Of a stretch of DNA of 36,589 bases, positions 34,991 to 36,589 are shown in pieces (the first letter of the stretch is position 1; each line of letters starts with the position of its first letter). A program made the position numbers and the translations under genes. This DNA is from Bradyrhizobium manausense (lineage in GTDB: Bacteria > Pseudomonadota > Alphaproteobacteria > Rhizobiales > Xanthobacteraceae), in the NCBI RefSeq assembly GCF_001440035.1, contig NZ_LJYG01000052.1:42157-78745 (forward strand), given 5' to 3'. Below the pieces are notes generated by a model that worked only from the letters and a program-made list of their open reading frames with translations, was not told the origin of the DNA and made no database searches.

Positions 34991-35107
34991 CGTAGGGTGG
35001 GTTAGCCCTGCAGATGCGCGAAGCGCATCTGCTCGGCGTAACCCACCTCTTTTGGTCCCGCGAGGGCAGACAGTGGTGGGTTACGCCTTCGGCTAACCCA
35101 CCCTACG
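34991..35107. repeat. Cloverleaf-like palindromic repeat, 117 bp
   Basis: The outer stem CGTAGGGTGGGTTAGCC (34991-35007) pairs perfectly with 35091-35107. Inside lie two further perfect hairpins: GCAGATGCGC/GCGCATCTGC (35010-35019 and 35023-35032), and GGCGTAACCCACC/GGTGGGTTACGCC (35035-35047 and 35075-35087). As RNA or single-stranded DNA it would fold into a three-way junction. The ends match the repeat at 6031-6114, so both belong to one family. It ends 70 bases before the transposase start. Confidence 0.88.
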
Positions 35108-35177
35108 AGACTGTGAATCTTTTGTACCGCGTGTCGGGCGAATGTGATTCTCTAGGCAGACTGATCTGCTGGAGAGG

Positions 35178-36509
35178 ATGATGGCTGACGAGGGACTTTT
35201 TGGCGAATTGCCGGATCAGTCGGCGCCACGAACCGAAGCGGTGCCGCGGGGTGCACCTCGGCTGCGCGAGCCCGTGCGCAATCAGGTCGAATTGCGGGCG
35301 GTCGATATCGACAGCCTGATCGGGCAGGATCATCTGGCCCGGGTGATCTGGGCTTATGTCGAGGGGCTCGACCTGAGCGAGCTGGAAGATCGGGTTAAGG
35401 CACGGGAAAACAGGCCGGGCCATCCGGCGCCATCACCCCGGCTGCTGCTGGCGCTTTGGCTGTACGCCACGAGCGATGGCGTTGGCAGCGCGCGGGCGTT
35501 GGATCGGCTCTGCGACAGTCACGACGTCTACCGCTGGCTCTGCGGCGGCGTGTCTTTGAACTATCACACACTGTCGGATTTCCGGGTCGGCTGCGCGGAC
35601 CTGCTGGACCGTTTGCTGGTCGAACATCTGGTGGCTCTGAATGAGGCAGGGCTGATTGATCTGGAGAAGCTGACCCAGGACGGGGTGCGGATACGGGCGA
35701 ATGCGGGGGCCGGCTCGTTCCGGCGGGAGGCAACGCTCGGCCGGCAGATGGCCCAAGCGAAGGCTGTGGTGGAAGAGCTCAAGCGCGAGGTCGATGCGGA
35801 TCCGGAAGCCAGCAGCCGGCGTATCAGGGCGGCCAGAGAGCGCGCGGCACGCGAACGCAGTGAGCGGGTGCAGGCTGCGCAGAGGGCTTTGGACGAGATC
35901 AAGCGGAAGCGCAAGCAACTCGACGAAAAAGGCGGCAATGGCAAAAAGCCGAAGGAGCCCCGGGCCTCCACCACCGACCCGCAGGCAAGGGTGATGAAGA
36001 TGGCAGATGCCGGCTTCCGCCCCGCCTACAATGTGCAGGTGGCCAGCGCGGCCGGCGAACTGATCGTGGTCACGGTCGACATCGACAACAACGGATCAGA
36101 TCGCGGCTTGATGCGGCCGATGCTGGAGCGAACGCGCACTCGGCTGAAGCGCTTGCCGCGTCGCTACCTCGCCGATGGCGGGTTCTGCAGCGGCGAGGAC
36201 ATCGAATGGGCGCACGGTGAAGGCGTCGAGGTCTACTGTCCTCCGCCCAACTCCAGGAGCGGTGTCGATCCCTTTTTACCTCGGAGCAGCGACGGTCCTG
36301 GCGTCGCGGCCTGGCGGGCCCGCATGGCCAGCGAAGCCGGCAAGGCACAGTACAAAGCCCGCACGATCTGCGAATGCATCCATGCCCGGTGGCGGAACTG
36401 GGACCTCAGGCAATTGACCGTGCGCGGCATCGAGAAGGTCCGTGCCGTCGTGCTCTGGTACGCCCTCACCAACAACATCCTGCAAGGACACCAACTGGCA
36501 AAAGCATAG
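35178..36509 (+). mobile_element. IS1182-type DDE transposase (coding region)
   Basis: A 443-residue transposase. The N-terminal DUF772-like domain (about 38-145) contains VDIDSLIGQDHLARVIWAYVE and SLNYHTLSDFR. A charged coiled-coil insert (about 190-260) precedes KMADAGFRPAYNVQVA. Candidate catalytic residues are Asp168 (LTQDGVRIRANAG), Asp333 (YLADGGF) and Glu399 (ICECIHARWRNW). The frame is intact, so the protein could be active. GGAGAGG precedes two adjacent ATGs. Terminal inverted repeats could not be matched between 35105-35177 and 36510-36589, so the right end may lie beyond the window. Confidence 0.88.
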
Positions 36510-36589
36510 ACAGCACAGCCATCCCCCGGCGGTTCGACATCGACGGCCCCCGACATCAGCGCGGGCGCTACCCACTCTTTAATATCGAA
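36510..36589. other. End of window, right flank of the transposase gene
   Basis: Eighty bases after the transposase stop with no coding frame. They probably hold the right part of the insertion sequence, but no inverted repeat matching the left flank was found. Confidence 0.4.

Noticed and set aside
35108..36589. Terminal inverted repeats of the IS1182-type element
   Set aside because: Only a 7-base TGTCGGG match was found between the flanks, which is too weak to call ends.

Overview
The window is about 36.6 kb of high-GC chromosomal DNA from an alphaproteobacterium. Gene order (thyA-folA, hflKC-degP, serB/miaA, ilvB-ilvN-ilvC), protein wording and small palindromic repeats all suggest Bradyrhizobium or a close relative. 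That assignment rests on memory of the genus; no database was searched. Coding density is high. No rRNA, tRNA, CRISPR array or prophage was seen, and the only mobile element is an IS1182-type transposase gene at the right end.

Layout. (1) 115-1912: thyA, a GNAT acetyltransferase and folA, the dTMP/folate genes. (2) 2073-6017: hflK, hflC, a 68-residue DUF2065 membrane protein and a DegP/Do protease, an envelope protein quality-control block. A 32-bp-arm palindrome closes it, lying between the convergent degP and serB. (3) serB (minus) and miaA (plus) diverge with only 11 bp between start codons. (4) 8105-15056: the branched-chain amino acid block. A promoter, an Ile/Leu/Val-rich 21-residue leader peptide and a classic antiterminator/terminator pair precede ilvB. 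A threonine/serine dehydratase-like gene, ilvN, a methyltransferase and two exporter-type membrane proteins (EamA, LysE) follow closely, then ilvC. (5) 15470-16869: a ferric-reductase-like membrane protein diverges from a TetR regulator; two matching 17-bp palindromes lie between them. (6) 17064-22112: a sulfatase-fold membrane enzyme, then a NEW3-domain exported protein with an ABC-2 ATPase and permease. (7) 22199-27377: two divergent importers, an OpuC-like osmolyte/quaternary-amine system with permease and binding protein fused, and a nitrate/sulfonate-type system. (8) 27407-34845: a Nudix-like protein, a full Liv-type importer (binding protein, two ATPases, two permeases) and, translationally coupled behind it, a class III-like polyphosphate kinase 2 and a patatin-like lipase. 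(9) 34941-36589: a cloverleaf-like palindromic repeat and the IS1182-type transposase.

How the genes work together. The most mechanistically informative element is the ilv leader. It predicts that starvation for charged Ile, Leu or Val tRNA stalls a ribosome at the leader codons, lets an antiterminator form, and releases transcription into acetolactate synthase, a dehydratase that could feed it 2-oxobutyrate, and possibly two amino-acid exporters. The second strong regulatory prediction is the TetR/ferric-reductase-like pair with its two operators. Most other genes are recognisable family members; oddities are listed as findings.
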